A stretch of DNA of 64,000 nucleotides, from positions 933,001-997,000 of the forward strand of contig NZ_CP071612.1 of the NCBI RefSeq assembly GCF_017357245.1. Direction: 5' to 3'. The DNA comes from Rhizobium bangladeshense (lineage in GTDB: Bacteria; Pseudomonadota; Alphaproteobacteria; Rhizobiales; Rhizobiaceae). Below, piece after piece: positions 19,199 to 27,254 of this stretch. Within the stretch, counting starts at the first letter, position 1. Every line of letters starts with the position of its first letter. The notes beneath the pieces were generated by a model that was not told the DNA's origin, searched no databases, and was given only the letters and a program-made list of their open reading frames with translations. Both the position numbers and the translations under genes were made by a program.

Positions 19199-20302
19199 AT
19201 GGTTGAATCGGCCGACGTCGCATCGCTTTTGACGGATTTGATTTACGGAAGCCTCTTCGGAGAGTGTAGCTGGCAGGATTTTCTCGACCGTCTTGCGCAT
19301 ACCTCGCCCGGCGGCAAGGCTGCACTCCACTACCACGATCTGGCCTCGTCCGTTGCCCATGTTCCTTTCATGTCGGGCTTCTCTCAGTCCGAGATCGATC
19401 AGTTCCGCAGCCACTTTGCCTCGGTCAATCCCTGGATCCCACGACTGGGCCTCGTGCCCGTCGGCCAAGGCTTATGTGGTGACGAGATCTTTCCGCGCGA
19501 GCAGCTCATCAGATCGGAGTTTTACAACGACTGGCTGAAGCGGCAGACCGGATGCGAGACGAGCATTGGCGTTTCCATCATTCGCGAGGAAAGCCGAACC
19601 TTCATCCTGTCGACGTCCACATCGTCGGCGGACGCCGATCTGAACAAGGAAGCGGCCAAGCTTTACACGCAGCTCGCGCCGCATCTGAAGAGGGCCTTCG
19701 ACTTCATCCGCAAGCGCGATCTGTTCGCGCCGCACCAACATGAAACGCAGACCCTGCTCGATAGCATCGGGGTCGGATTGATCTACGTCTCGGAGCAGGG
19801 GAAAGCCCGCCGCTGGAATAAAAGCGCAGAGGCCTTGATGGCGGCCGGCCTGCCTGTGCAGATCGCCGCGGACGGCAAATTCCGGCTCCAATGCGAGAAG
19901 TCGTTGGCGGTTCTCGAATTCCTGACATCCAGAAATGGGGTGCAGACAACACCGCACACCGCGATCGTCAAGGGCAGCAACCAGGACAATTATCGCATCA
20001 CCCTCGTCCGGCTTCGGTCCGATGCATTCACGGAGTTCGTGGAGGGGCCGACCGTGGCGGTGATCGTCGAGCCGACCGTGGCCAGCCCGCTCTATGAGCG
20101 GCGAGATTTGCTGATGCAGCTTTATAAACTGACAGCAACGGAAATCCGCATCGCCTCGAGCATTGCATCGGGCCAATCCGCAAGGGAAGTGGCCATAGCC
20201 GACGACATCAGCTACGAAACGGTTAGAACGCACCTCAGGAACATCTATTCGAAGCTCGGGGTCAATTCGCGGGTCGGGCTGGTGTCGCTGCTGATGCGCT
20301 GA
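19199..20302 (+). CDS. LuxR-type HTH transcriptional regulator
   Basis: A 367-residue cytoplasmic regulator with a C-terminal LuxR helix-turn-helix: LTATEIRIASSIASGQSARE, then VAIADDISYETVRTHLRNIY and SKLGVNSRVGLVSLLMR. The first 300 residues do not clearly match an acyl-homoserine-lactone domain and may be a PAS/GAF-like sensor (VGLIYVSEQGKARRWNKSAE resembles a PAS core). There are no transmembrane segments. It stands alone; the 308 bases upstream contain no visible gene, only a GC-rich stretch after matC and an AT-richer likely promoter region from 19100. Its target genes are unknown. Confidence 0.88.
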   Translation: MVESADVASLLTDLIYGSLFGECSWQDFLDRLAHTSPGGKAALHYHDLASSVAHVPFMSGFSQSEIDQFRSHFASVNPWIPRLGLVPVGQGLCGDEIFPREQLIRSEFYNDWLKRQTGCETSIGVSIIREESRTFILSTSTSSADADLNKEAAKLYTQLAPHLKRAFDFIRKRDLFAPHQHETQTLLDSIGVGLIYVSEQGKARRWNKSAEALMAAGLPVQIAADGKFRLQCEKSLAVLEFLTSRNGVQTTPHTAIVKGSNQDNYRITLVRLRSDAFTEFVEGPTVAVIVEPTVASPLYERRDLLMQLYKLTATEIRIASSIASGQSAREVAIADDISYETVRTHLRNIYSKLGVNSRVGLVSLLMR

Positions 20303-20415
20303 ATGGAATCGGCCGGTTGGAACGGGACCCGTATTGCGCGCATTCGCCTCTGAGATGTGGCTCCGCCAGGACGTTGACCTCGACATTTAGTCCTTCCAGG
20401 TTGACGTGGCCCACG

Positions 20416-20433
20416 CTGTCATAAAAATTTCAT
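20416..20433 (+). promoter_or_regulatory. Pho-box-like sequence
   Basis: CTGTCATAAAAATTTCAT has a perfect CTGTCAT half-site and a weaker repeat (ATTTCAT, 5 of 7) offset by 11 bases, as PhoB sites have. It lies 82 bases before the start of the small peptide reading frame. The second half is poor, so the call is tentative. Confidence 0.3.
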
Positions 20434-20514
20434 GTCGCACCTATTGCGAGTTTCGGCAAAGTAATCGACTATTTTTATCAGGAAACAAGATTTCCTGAAG
20501 CAAACGAAAGGAAA

Positions 20515-20715
20515 CTGATTGGATTATTTCTTCTGACGATCATACTCGTGGCAGGCTTCATGGCCTTTGCCTTGACCGCGGGAAGAGCAACCGCTCAGAC
20601 CACCGCAAACACCCGGCGCAGCTCAGGCGATGGCGGAGTTGAGTTCGAGGCCTCTGATGGCGGAGGGTGCGACGGCGGTGATGGAGGTGGCGGGGACGGT
20701 GGAGGAGGAGACTAG
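20515..20715 (+). CDS. small exported Gly/Asp-rich peptide
   Basis: An open frame of 66 codons without a normal start nearby. Taking CTG 20515 as residue 1, residues 1-22 form a hydrophobic signal segment (LIGLFLLTIILVAGFMAFAL), then a possible cleavage site RATAQ, then a mature part ending with a run of Gly and Asp around one Cys (DGGGCDGGDGGGGDGGGGD). AAAGGAAA lies immediately upstream, so translation probably starts at CTG 20515 or ATT 20518; the first in-frame ATG is at 20560 and would cut the signal segment. A strong terminator follows the stop by 27 bases, which argues for a genuine transcription unit. No family is recognised; Gly/Asp tails may bind metal or the cell surface. Confidence 0.5.
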   Translation: MIGLFLLTIILVAGFMAFALTAGRATAQTTANTRRSSGDGGVEFEASDGGGCDGGDGGGGDGGGGD

Positions 20716-20742
20716 TTCAAACGGAAATCGATGGAATGCCCG

Positions 20743-20763
20743 ACCGCCTCAAGGCGGTTTTTT
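20743..20763 (+). terminator. Rho-independent terminator after the small peptide gene
   Basis: ACCGCCT and AGGCGGT form a 7-bp stem around a very short loop, followed by TTTTTT. It lies just after the stop of the Gly/Asp-rich peptide frame. Between 20764 and 21088 no convincing gene is seen. Confidence 0.8.
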
Positions 20764-21088
20764 GTTGTCCGAATTCCACTCCTTACCATGCCGGCAAACA
20801 GGCCGGAATGTCAGAGGCTCTCGCCGTCGCGATCGTCTGCGCAATGTCGCTCGCCGTGTGCAAATGGGGAGAGCCGCCGGTCCGCAGCGTCTTGCGACGG
20901 CTCCTCGACCGACTTGGCAACGCGCGGCCGGTTTTCGGGCGAAGGAGTCCCAGGCTTAGGTGCAGTTGATGGGAGAGAGCCGGTTGGCGATCGTGCCGGG
21001 ATATGTTCCCGACTCGGCCTTTGACTCAGTGCACACCATCCGTTCTTTTCGGGATCGACCGGGCATCGTTGCACTGCCGCTGATGCAT

Positions 21089-21119
21089 AATGGCCGCCTT
21101 CAGGCAGAAGGCGGCCATT
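21089..21119 (-). terminator. perfect hairpin downstream of bioY
   Basis: AATGGCCGCCTTC at 21089-21101 pairs with GAAGGCGGCCATT at 21107-21119, a 13-bp perfect stem with a 5-base loop. It lies 30 bases past the bioY stop on the minus strand. There is no T-run, so it may act as an mRNA-protecting hairpin or a weak terminator. Confidence 0.55.
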
Positions 21120-21149
21120 GCGGCTTTGCAGGTTCAGGCCTTCAGGCGC

Positions 21150-21716
21150 TCAAGCGCGCGCCGGCAGCAGGGGATAACCGGCCATGACGGCGCGGCCGAG
21201 GAGGGCGGCGACGACAGCCTTGATCACGTCCCCCGGGATGAAGGCCATCGAGCCAACGAAGGCTTTCGTGAAGCCGAGGCCTGCGACCGCTGCCAGATAG
21301 GTGATCCCGAAGGCGTAGAGCACGACGATCCCGCCGATCATGGCCGCGAGGAAGAAGCTCACCGTCTGTACGAGGCCGGACTGCTTGTCGTCGACCAGAC
21401 GCTCGCTGAGGTAGCCGGTGACGAAGGCGCCAAAGATCCAGCCGACGAGGAAGCCTGCTGTCGGCGAGGCGAAGATCGCCAGGCCGCCGCGGCCGCCCGA
21501 AAGCACCGGCAGGCCGATCGCGACCAGGAGCAGTACGATCAGCACTGCGATCGCGCCGCGCCGGGCGCCGAGAACGACGCCCGCCATCATGACGCCGAGC
21601 GACTGGGCGGTGATCGGCACCGGAATGAAGCCGAGCGAAATCGGCGGCAGCAGGCCGAGCGCCACGATGATCGCGGCAAAGAGGGCGGTAAGGACGAGGT
21701 CGCGGGTGCTCATCAT
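21150..21716 (-). CDS. bioY: biotin ECF transporter, substrate-binding subunit BioY
   Basis: A 188-residue membrane protein of the BioY family with about six helices (DLVLTALFAAIIVALGLLPP; AVLIVLLLVAIGLPVLSGG). The family signature is clear in GFIPVPITAQSLGVMMAGVV and GRGGLAIFASPTAGFLVGWI, which line the biotin site. It lies in the bioMNY order (bioM-bioN-bioY on the minus strand). Two adjacent ATG codons (21716 and 21713) follow a GGAG; the second has the better spacing. The trio imports biotin with high affinity; the set has been described in Rhizobium etli. Confidence 0.95.
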   Translation of the reverse strand: MMSTRDLVLTALFAAIIVALGLLPPISLGFIPVPITAQSLGVMMAGVVLGARRGAIAVLIVLLLVAIGLPVLSGGRGGLAIFASPTAGFLVGWIFGAFVTGYLSERLVDDKQSGLVQTVSFFLAAMIGGIVVLYAFGITYLAAVAGLGFTKAFVGSMAFIPGDVIKAVVAALLGRAVMAGYPLLPARA

Positions 21717-21737
21717 GAACTCCGTATTAAGAAATCG

Positions 21738-22346
21738 TTAACTCCCATGCCGCCGAATGCGGCGCGCGTCAATCGCCGCCGCGACATTATCCGCGTCCTT
21801 CAGCGTCAGAATGATCAGCGGCGCAAGCAGACTCGTCGGCCCGACCTTCAGCCCCCGCGCCGTGTGCGCCTCGCGGATCGCCTGGTAACGGTTGACGATT
21901 TCGGGCACGAAGCGCAGCACCAGGCCGAGAGCCAGACCGATATCGTCGGCCCGAACCCGGCCGGTGCGTTCGAGCGGGCGGGCAAGCGCCGTCACCTCGT
22001 CGATGAACTCGGTAATGCTCGTCGTCCCCGTCACGCTGGCGGCAAGAAGCATCAGCGCCGTCAGCCGCAGCACGGGGACGAGCGCCGCCTGCCATGGGTT
22101 AAAGATGAGATTGAAGAGGCCGACGACGGTAATCGCCAGGAGGATCGGCCGCAGCCGTCGCAACGCCTCGCCGAGCGGCAGGCCGATCTTGCCGTAGAGG
22201 GCCGCCGTCACCAGCACGGCGCCCGAGAGCAGAAGCAGATTGTGGCTCATGAACAGCAGGATTGCGAAGGCCGCAAGCGACAGGAGCTTTGCCCGCGGCG
22301 AGAGCCGATGCATCCGGCTGTTGCCTTCCACGTAGAGCGATTGCAT
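21738..22346 (-). CDS. bioN: ECF transporter transmembrane subunit BioN
   Basis: A 202-residue CbiQ-type membrane protein that couples ATP hydrolysis by BioM to BioY. Hydrophobic helices are visible at residues about 17-35 (AKLLSLAAFAILLFMSH), 38-55, 65-85 and 100-120. The coupling-helix signature is present as RADDIGLALGLVLRFVPEI, and near the C-terminus IREAHTARGLK contains an A-R-G-x motif that contacts the ATPase. The start codon overlaps the bioM stop by one base, and bioY follows after 21 bases. Confidence 0.9.
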   Translation of the reverse strand: MQSLYVEGNSRMHRLSPRAKLLSLAAFAILLFMSHNLLLLSGAVLVTAALYGKIGLPLGEALRRLRPILLAITVVGLFNLIFNPWQAALVPVLRLTALMLLAASVTGTTSITEFIDEVTALARPLERTGRVRADDIGLALGLVLRFVPEIVNRYQAIREAHTARGLKVGPTSLLAPLIILTLKDADNVAAAIDARRIRRHGS

Positions 22347-23050
22347 CAGGCGGCGATCTCCCTGTAGCGGGCGATGGCTTCGGCCGCCGGCGCGTCGGCG
22401 GCAAGTCGCCCTTGATGAAACAGCAGCACCCGCTCGAATCCGGCGATCAGCTCGAGGTCGTGGGTGATGACGATGGCGCTTTCCGGCAGCCCGGCGATGA
22501 TCCTCTCGACCAGCGCCCGGTTTTTAAGGTCGAGCTGGTTGGTAGGTTCGTCGAGGATGAGAATGCCGGGGCCGGTCGCCAGCACCGAGCAGAGTGCCGC
22601 CAGCTGCAGTTCGCCGCCGGAAAGCTCGTGCGCGCGGCGATCGGCCAGTGCCTCGGCGCCGAAGCGGGCAAGCACGCCCTCGACCCTTGCTTCGATCTCG
22701 GCTTTGCTGAAGCCACGCCGCTTCAGCCCGAAGGCGATGTCGTCCTTGACGATCGGCAGGATGATCTGGTTCTGCGGCGACTGGAAGATGAATCCGACAT
22801 CGGCGACAACAGCCTTCTCGTCCGCCGTGTCGCGGCCATTGACCATGACGCGGCCGATGGTTGGCTTGGTCAGCCCATTGATCAGCCGCGCGAAGGTGGT
22901 CTTGCCCGAACCGTTCAGCCCGATGACGCCGATGCGTTTGCCGCTGATGCCGAGCGTCAGCGGCTCCAGTGCCACCCGCGCCCCGAAACTGACACCCGCA
23001 CTTTCGAATTCAATATCCAAACCAGTCCCTCGCATTCGGCGACGTGACAC
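22346..23050 (-). CDS. bioM: ECF transporter ATP-binding subunit BioM
   Basis: A 234-residue ABC ATPase. Walker A is GLNGSGKTT (residues about 44-52), the Q-loop is FIFQSPQNQIILP, the signature is LSGGELQLAALCSVLATGPG (about 140-160), Walker B is ILILDEPTNQLD and the switch histidine is in VITHDLELI. It is the first gene of bioMNY. The GTG at 23050 is the longest start; ATG at 23035 (five residues shorter) is equally possible, because neither has a clear ribosome site on this strand. A RIME-like repeat lies about 60 bases upstream, so the promoter must be short or within it. Confidence 0.92.
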   Translation of the reverse strand: MSRRRMRGTGLDIEFESAGVSFGARVALEPLTLGISGKRIGVIGLNGSGKTTFARLINGLTKPTIGRVMVNGRDTADEKAVVADVGFIFQSPQNQIILPIVKDDIAFGLKRRGFSKAEIEARVEGVLARFGAEALADRRAHELSGGELQLAALCSVLATGPGILILDEPTNQLDLKNRALVERIIAGLPESAIVITHDLELIAGFERVLLFHQGRLAADAPAAEAIARYREIAA

Positions 23051-23108
23051 AGGAGGTCCACATCATGCGGCGATTGAGCGCCTTTTATAGAGGGAGATTT
23101 GCGAAACA

Positions 23109-23244
23109 GCCCCTCATCCGGCTGCCGCCACCTTCTCCCCGTAAGCGGGGCGAGGGGGATATGCCACGACCTCCGTCCCCAGTTGCCTCTCATAGGGCAC
23201 GTCCCCTCTCACCGTCAGAGCGGGGAGGGGCTAGGGTGAGGGGC
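23109..23244. repeat. RIME-like palindromic intergenic repeat
   Basis: A 136-bp element that starts GCCCCTCA and ends TGAGGGGC, its reverse complement. Inside is a GC-rich hairpin around CTCCCCGTAAGCGGGGCGAG and a second palindromic part around CCCCTCTCACCGTC. The same sequence blocks occur at 59549-59686 in the opposite orientation. It fills most of the gap between bioM and the YcaQ-like gene. It resembles the Rhizobium-specific intergenic mosaic elements described for rhizobia; the family name is from memory. Confidence 0.7.
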
Positions 23245-23362
23245 GGAAATCGGCGCCAACCTGACAGCGCTCCTTCTATACGGTTGACCCTCCCCGGTGA
23301 AAGAGCAAATCTCGCTGTCGATATCGGGTGGCTAGGAAGATTTTCCGGATTATGATGCGGTC

Positions 23363-24553
23363 ATGACGAATCTGCTTTCCAATTCCGATGCCCGCCGCGT
23401 CTTTCTTGCCAAGCAGGGCCTCAGCGCCCCACCGAACCGAGCCTTGACCAAGGCCGGCCTGCTGCAGCTCATCCAGGATCTCGGCTTCGTCCAGGTGGAC
23501 AGCATCCAGACGGTCGAGCGGGCGCATCATCAGATCCTGTTTTCCCGCAATCAAACCTATCGGCGCGAGCATCTGAAGGCGCTGCTGGAGAAGGAACGCG
23601 CGCTGTTCGAGCACTGGACGCACGATGCCTCCATCCTGCCGAGCGCTTTCTTCGTCTATTGGAAGCACAAGTTCCGCCATCAGGAGAAGGTCCTGGTCGA
23701 GCGCTGGCGCAAGTGGCGCGGCGAGGGTTTCGAGGCCGCCTTCGAGGAGACCTATGAGCGAGTGCGTCGCGACGGCGCGATGCTGGCGCGCGACGTCAAG
23801 GCCGATGGCCATGTGTCCGGCGGCTGGTGGAACTGGCATCCGAACAAGACGGCGCTCGAATATTTCTGGCACACCGGCAAACTCGCGATCGCCGGCCGCT
23901 CGAATTTCCAGAAGATCTATGATCTCACCGAGCGTGTCATTCCGGCCGAATTCCGCGAGCCGGAGGTGAGCCGCGAAGACTTCGTCGACTGGGCCTGCCG
24001 CGGCGCGCTCACCCGCCTTGGCTTTGCCACCCACGGCGAGATCGCAGCCTTTTGGAATCTGGTCTCGCCCGACGAGGCCAAGGCCTGGGTATCGGCTCAC
24101 CGCGACGAGCTGACCGAAGTGCTGATCGAAGCGGCGCCTGGCGGCAAGCCTCGCCCGTCCTGGGCCTTTGCCGGTTTCCCTTCGACGCTCGACAGCTATC
24201 CGGACGCTCCGCCGCGCATCCGCGTGCTCAGCCCCTTCGACCCGATGATCCGCGACCGCAATCGCACTGAACGCCTGTTCGGCTTTTTCTACCGCATCGA
24301 GGTCTTCGTGCCGGAAGCCAAACGCGAATATGGTTATTACGTCTTCCCGCTGCTCGAGGGCGACCGCCTGATCGGCCGCATCGACATGAAGGCCGACCGG
24401 AAGAAATCGACCCTCGATGTCAGGCGGCTCTGGCTGGAACCGGGCGTGAAGGCTTCGGCCGGACGGCTGGAGCGGCTGGAAGCGGAGTTGGAGCGGGTGG
24501 CGCGGTTTGCGGGTGTGGAGAAGGTGGTGTTGCTCGACGGGTGGAAGGGGTAA
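23363..24553 (+). CDS. YcaQ-like winged-helix DNA glycosylase
   Basis: A 396-residue protein of the YcaQ/AlkX (HTH_42) family, which opens DNA interstrand crosslinks and removes bulky alkyl purines. The catalytic-type QxD is present as Q44-V-D46 in FVQVDSIQTVERAHH. The family segments FEHWTHDASILP and VLSPFDPMIRDRNRTERLFG (around residues 290-310) are clear. The N-terminal winged helix starts NSDARRVFLAKQGL. The ATG at 23363 lacks a strong ribosome site. It stands alone on the plus strand, between bioMNY and ribB. Family length is typical. Confidence 0.85.
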   Translation: MTNLLSNSDARRVFLAKQGLSAPPNRALTKAGLLQLIQDLGFVQVDSIQTVERAHHQILFSRNQTYRREHLKALLEKERALFEHWTHDASILPSAFFVYWKHKFRHQEKVLVERWRKWRGEGFEAAFEETYERVRRDGAMLARDVKADGHVSGGWWNWHPNKTALEYFWHTGKLAIAGRSNFQKIYDLTERVIPAEFREPEVSREDFVDWACRGALTRLGFATHGEIAAFWNLVSPDEAKAWVSAHRDELTEVLIEAAPGGKPRPSWAFAGFPSTLDSYPDAPPRIRVLSPFDPMIRDRNRTERLFGFFYRIEVFVPEAKREYGYYVFPLLEGDRLIGRIDMKADRKKSTLDVRRLWLEPGVKASAGRLERLEAELERVARFAGVEKVVLLDGWKG

Positions 24554-24683
24554 TCGAATTATCCTCTGCTCGTCACTGCGCCCTCACAAGCGAGGTCGCC
24601 ATAAGCACCGACCGAACAAAGCAACCATCGTGGCGCGCGTTCGTCTACTCCGACGCTAAGTTTGGCAACAACGCCACCGCACT

Positions 24684-24775
24684 CTCCGTCATCCCAGGCC
24701 TTGAGCCTGGGATCCATGCGTCTGCTGCTGGTGGGTGCGGCGTGGATGCTCGGCTCAAGGCCGAGCATGACGGAG
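24684..24775. repeat. three-armed palindromic repeat element
   Basis: The outer arms CTCCGTCAT (24684-24692) and ATGACGGAG (24767-24775) are complementary. Inside lie two hairpins: ATCCCAGGC/GCCTGGGAT (24691-24713) and ATGCTCGGC/GCCGAGCAT (24746-24768). Their loop cores are reverse complements of each other. The right half matches the palindrome at 5267-5311. It occupies the 328-base gap between the YcaQ-like gene and ribB; nothing else is seen there. Confidence 0.7.
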
Positions 24776-24881
24776 GTGGATTGGACAGGACAAACCATTC
24801 ACAGCCCGAAAGCCCTGTCAGCGATGCCATCCGCCGGTCACAGCCCAAACTTTGACCTGGTGAGGGGGAGAGGGTCTTCCC

Positions 24882-25985
24882 TCAACAGATCTCCGTCTTG
24901 CTGATCTTGATACCGAAGCCTTCCAGGCCGACATAGTGGCGCTCGCGGCTGGTGAGCAGCTTGATTGAGCTCACCCCGAGGTCCTTGAGGATCTGGGCGC
25001 CGAGGCCGATTTCCAGCCATTCGCTTTCGCGCGTCTGCGCCTCCGCATGGCCTTCGCGGCCCTGGTTGCGGGCCTTGCGGCCATTGTCGTAATGGCCGAC
25101 GCCGACCGAGCCTTCGCGCAGATAGACGATGACGCCGCGCCCTTCCGCGGCGATCTTCTCCATGTAGAAATCGACCGGGCTCTTCCTGCCGAAGAGATCC
25201 TCGGCGACATTTTCCGGATGCAGGCGCACGGGGATTTCGATGCCGTCGCGGATGTCGCCGAACACGACGGCGAGATGCTGCATCGGATCCCAGGGCAGCG
25301 AATAGGTGTGGGCTCTCGCCTTGCCGAACGGCGTGTCGATGTCGAAGCTCGCGCCGAGTTCGATCAGTGTTTCCTTGCGCTGGCGGTAGGCGATGAGATC
25401 GGCGACCGAGACGAGCTTCAGCCCGTGCTTTTCGGCGAACTCGACCACCTGCGGACCGCGGGTGACGGTGCCGTCGTCATTGACGAGTTCGGAAATGACG
25501 CCGATCGGCGGCAGGCCGGCGAGCCGGCAGAGGTCGACGGCCGCTTCCGTATGGCCCGAGCGCATCAGCACGCCGCCTTCGCGCGAAACCAGCGGGAAGA
25601 TATGGCCGGGACGGACGAAATCGGCGGCTCCGACATTCGGATTGGCGAGGTTGCGCACGGTCAGCGTCCGGTCGTCGGCCGAGATGCCGGTCGTCGTGCC
25701 GTGCTTGAAGTCGACCGAGACGGTGAAGGCCGTCGTATGAGCGGAATCGTTCTCGGCCACCATGGCGTTGAGGTTGAGGCGCTTGGCCTCCTCCTTCGGC
25801 ATCGGCGCACAGACGATGCCTGAAGTGTGGCGCACGATGAAGGCCATCTTCTCCGGCGTGGTGTGCACGGCGGCGACGATCAGGTCGCCCTCGTTCTCGC
25901 GGTCATTGTCGTCCATGACGACGACGATTTCGCCGGCCTCGAAGGCCCTGATGGCGTCGACGACGCGTTTCTGATCGTAAGACAT
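24882..25985 (-). CDS. ribB: 3,4-dihydroxy-2-butanone-4-phosphate synthase with degenerate GTP cyclohydrolase II-like domain
   Basis: A 367-residue protein. The N-terminal RibB domain (residues 1-205) is complete: [29 protein letters not shown], and [20 protein letters not shown] followed by [13 protein letters not shown]. It converts ribulose 5-phosphate to the four-carbon riboflavin precursor. The C-terminal 160 residues have the RibA fold (VAVVFGDI-like core, [10 protein letters not shown]) but lack the zinc-binding cysteine cluster of true GTP cyclohydrolase II. At that place the protein reads [15 protein letters not shown]. The second domain is therefore probably inactive, as in the ribBX type known from proteobacteria. 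It follows aroC by 8 bases; no FMN riboswitch is seen upstream. Confidence 0.92.
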   Translation of the reverse strand: MSYDQKRVVDAIRAFEAGEIVVVMDDNDRENEGDLIVAAVHTTPEKMAFIVRHTSGIVCAPMPKEEAKRLNLNAMVAENDSAHTTAFTVSVDFKHGTTTGISADDRTLTVRNLANPNVGAADFVRPGHIFPLVSREGGVLMRSGHTEAAVDLCRLAGLPPIGVISELVNDDGTVTRGPQVVEFAEKHGLKLVSVADLIAYRQRKETLIELGASFDIDTPFGKARAHTYSLPWDPMQHLAVVFGDIRDGIEIPVRLHPENVAEDLFGRKSPVDFYMEKIAAEGRGVIVYLREGSVGVGHYDNGRKARNQGREGHAEAQTRESEWLEIGLGAQILKDLGVSSIKLLTSRERHYVGLEGFGIKISKTEIC

Positions 25986-25993
25986 GGACGCTC

Positions 25994-27091
25994 CTATTTC
26001 AGACGGCCGGTCTGGCCGCGGTCGCGAAGATAATGATCGGCAATGGCGCAGGCGACCATCGCCTCGCCGATCGGCACGGCGCGAATGCCGACGCAGGGGT
26101 CATGCCGGCCCTTGGTGCGCACATCGACATTCTTGCCATCGGCATCGATCGACTGGCGTTCGGTCAGGATCGAGGAGGTCGGCTTGACCGCGAAACGCGC
26201 GACGATCGGCTGTCCGGTCGAGATCCCGCCCAGAATACCGCCGGCATTGTTGGAAAGGAAGATCGGCGTGCCTTCATTGCCCATGCGCATTTCATCGGCA
26301 TTGTCTTCGCCTGAGGTTTCGGCGGCGGTAAAACCATTGCCGATCTCCACGCCTTTAACGGCATTGATCGACATCAGCAGCGAGGCGATGTCCTGATCGA
26401 GCTTGGAATAGATCGGCGCGCCGAGGCCGGCGGGCACGCCTTCGGCGATCACTTCGATAACAGCACCGATCGAGGAGCCGGCCTTGCGGATGCCGTCGAG
26501 ATATTCCTCCCAGACCGGCACGATCGCCGCATCCGGCGAGAAGAAGGGGTTCTGCCCGACCTGGTCCCAGTCCCAGTTGCTGCGGTCGATCCTGTGCTTG
26601 CCGATCTGCACCAGTGCGCCGCGCACCGTAACACCCGGCACGACGAGGCGGGCGATGCCGCCTGCCGCAACCCGGGCTGCGGTCTCGCGCGCCGAGGAGC
26701 GGCCGCCGCCGCGATAGTCGCGAATGCCGTATTTGAGGTCATAGGTATAGTCGGCATGGCCGGGACGGTATTGCCGGGCGATCTCGCCATAATCCTTGGA
26801 ACGCTGGTCGGTGTTCTCGATCAGCATGGAGATCGGCGTGCCGGTGGTCGTCATCGTCTCGCCGTCGGGATCGAGCATGACGCCGGACAGCACCTTCACC
26901 AGATCGTCCTCGCGCCGCTGCGTGACGAAGCGGGATTGTCCGGGCTTGCGCTTGTCGAGCCAGACCTGCAGCTCGGCAAGCGTAAAGCGCAGGCCCGGAG
27001 GGCAGCCGTCCACGACGCAGCCGAGCGCCGGACCATGGCTTTCGCCCCAGGTGGTTACGCGGAAGAGGTGACCGAATGTATTGTGCGACAT
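25994..27091 (-). CDS. aroC: chorismate synthase
   Basis: A 365-residue enzyme converting 5-enolpyruvylshikimate 3-phosphate to chorismate, the last common step to aromatic amino acids, with reduced FMN as cofactor. Signatures are [20 protein letters not shown] at the start, the middle signature [20 protein letters not shown], and the C-terminal [14 protein letters not shown] and [20 protein letters not shown]. The ATG at 27091 is chosen since it begins at the conserved first residues; the frame extends upstream to 27415 without homology. Only 8 bases separate it from ribB, so the two are cotranscribed. Confidence 0.97.
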   Translation of the reverse strand: MSHNTFGHLFRVTTWGESHGPALGCVVDGCPPGLRFTLAELQVWLDKRKPGQSRFVTQRREDDLVKVLSGVMLDPDGETMTTTGTPISMLIENTDQRSKDYGEIARQYRPGHADYTYDLKYGIRDYRGGGRSSARETAARVAAGGIARLVVPGVTVRGALVQIGKHRIDRSNWDWDQVGQNPFFSPDAAIVPVWEEYLDGIRKAGSSIGAVIEVIAEGVPAGLGAPIYSKLDQDIASLLMSINAVKGVEIGNGFTAAETSGEDNADEMRMGNEGTPIFLSNNAGGILGGISTGQPIVARFAVKPTSSILTERQSIDADGKNVDVRTKGRHDPCVGIRAVPIGEAMVACAIADHYLRDRGQTGRLK

Positions 27092-27254
27092 GTGTTCCCA
27101 CGGTGGCGCGCCAGGGCCGGTCGCCGCCGGCCGCGCCATTGCTTGAAAAGGCGCGACACTCATAGGCCAAAAAACCGCCGAGGCAAAAGCCTTTCTTTGC
27201 GTCAAACCGGCAGCTGCCGAAATCCTGTTTCCGTCTTTTGCAACTTGATGGCCG

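Noticed and set aside
23083..23096. BioR operator before bioMNY
   Set aside because: TTATAGA matches only 7 of 10 bases of the BioR consensus (TTATAGATAA), and a similar string (CCCTATAGAGGG) recurs beside the repeat at 59.7 kb, so it is more likely part of the repeat flank.
23044..23355. 103-codon plus-strand frame with AGGAGG before an ATG at 23065
   Set aside because: The ribosome-like site is good, but the frame runs through the RIME-like repeat and encodes a Pro/Arg-rich product without any pattern; it is most likely chance.
25986..25993. FMN riboswitch before ribB
   Set aside because: Only 8 bases separate aroC and ribB, so there is no room; none was seen upstream of aroC either.
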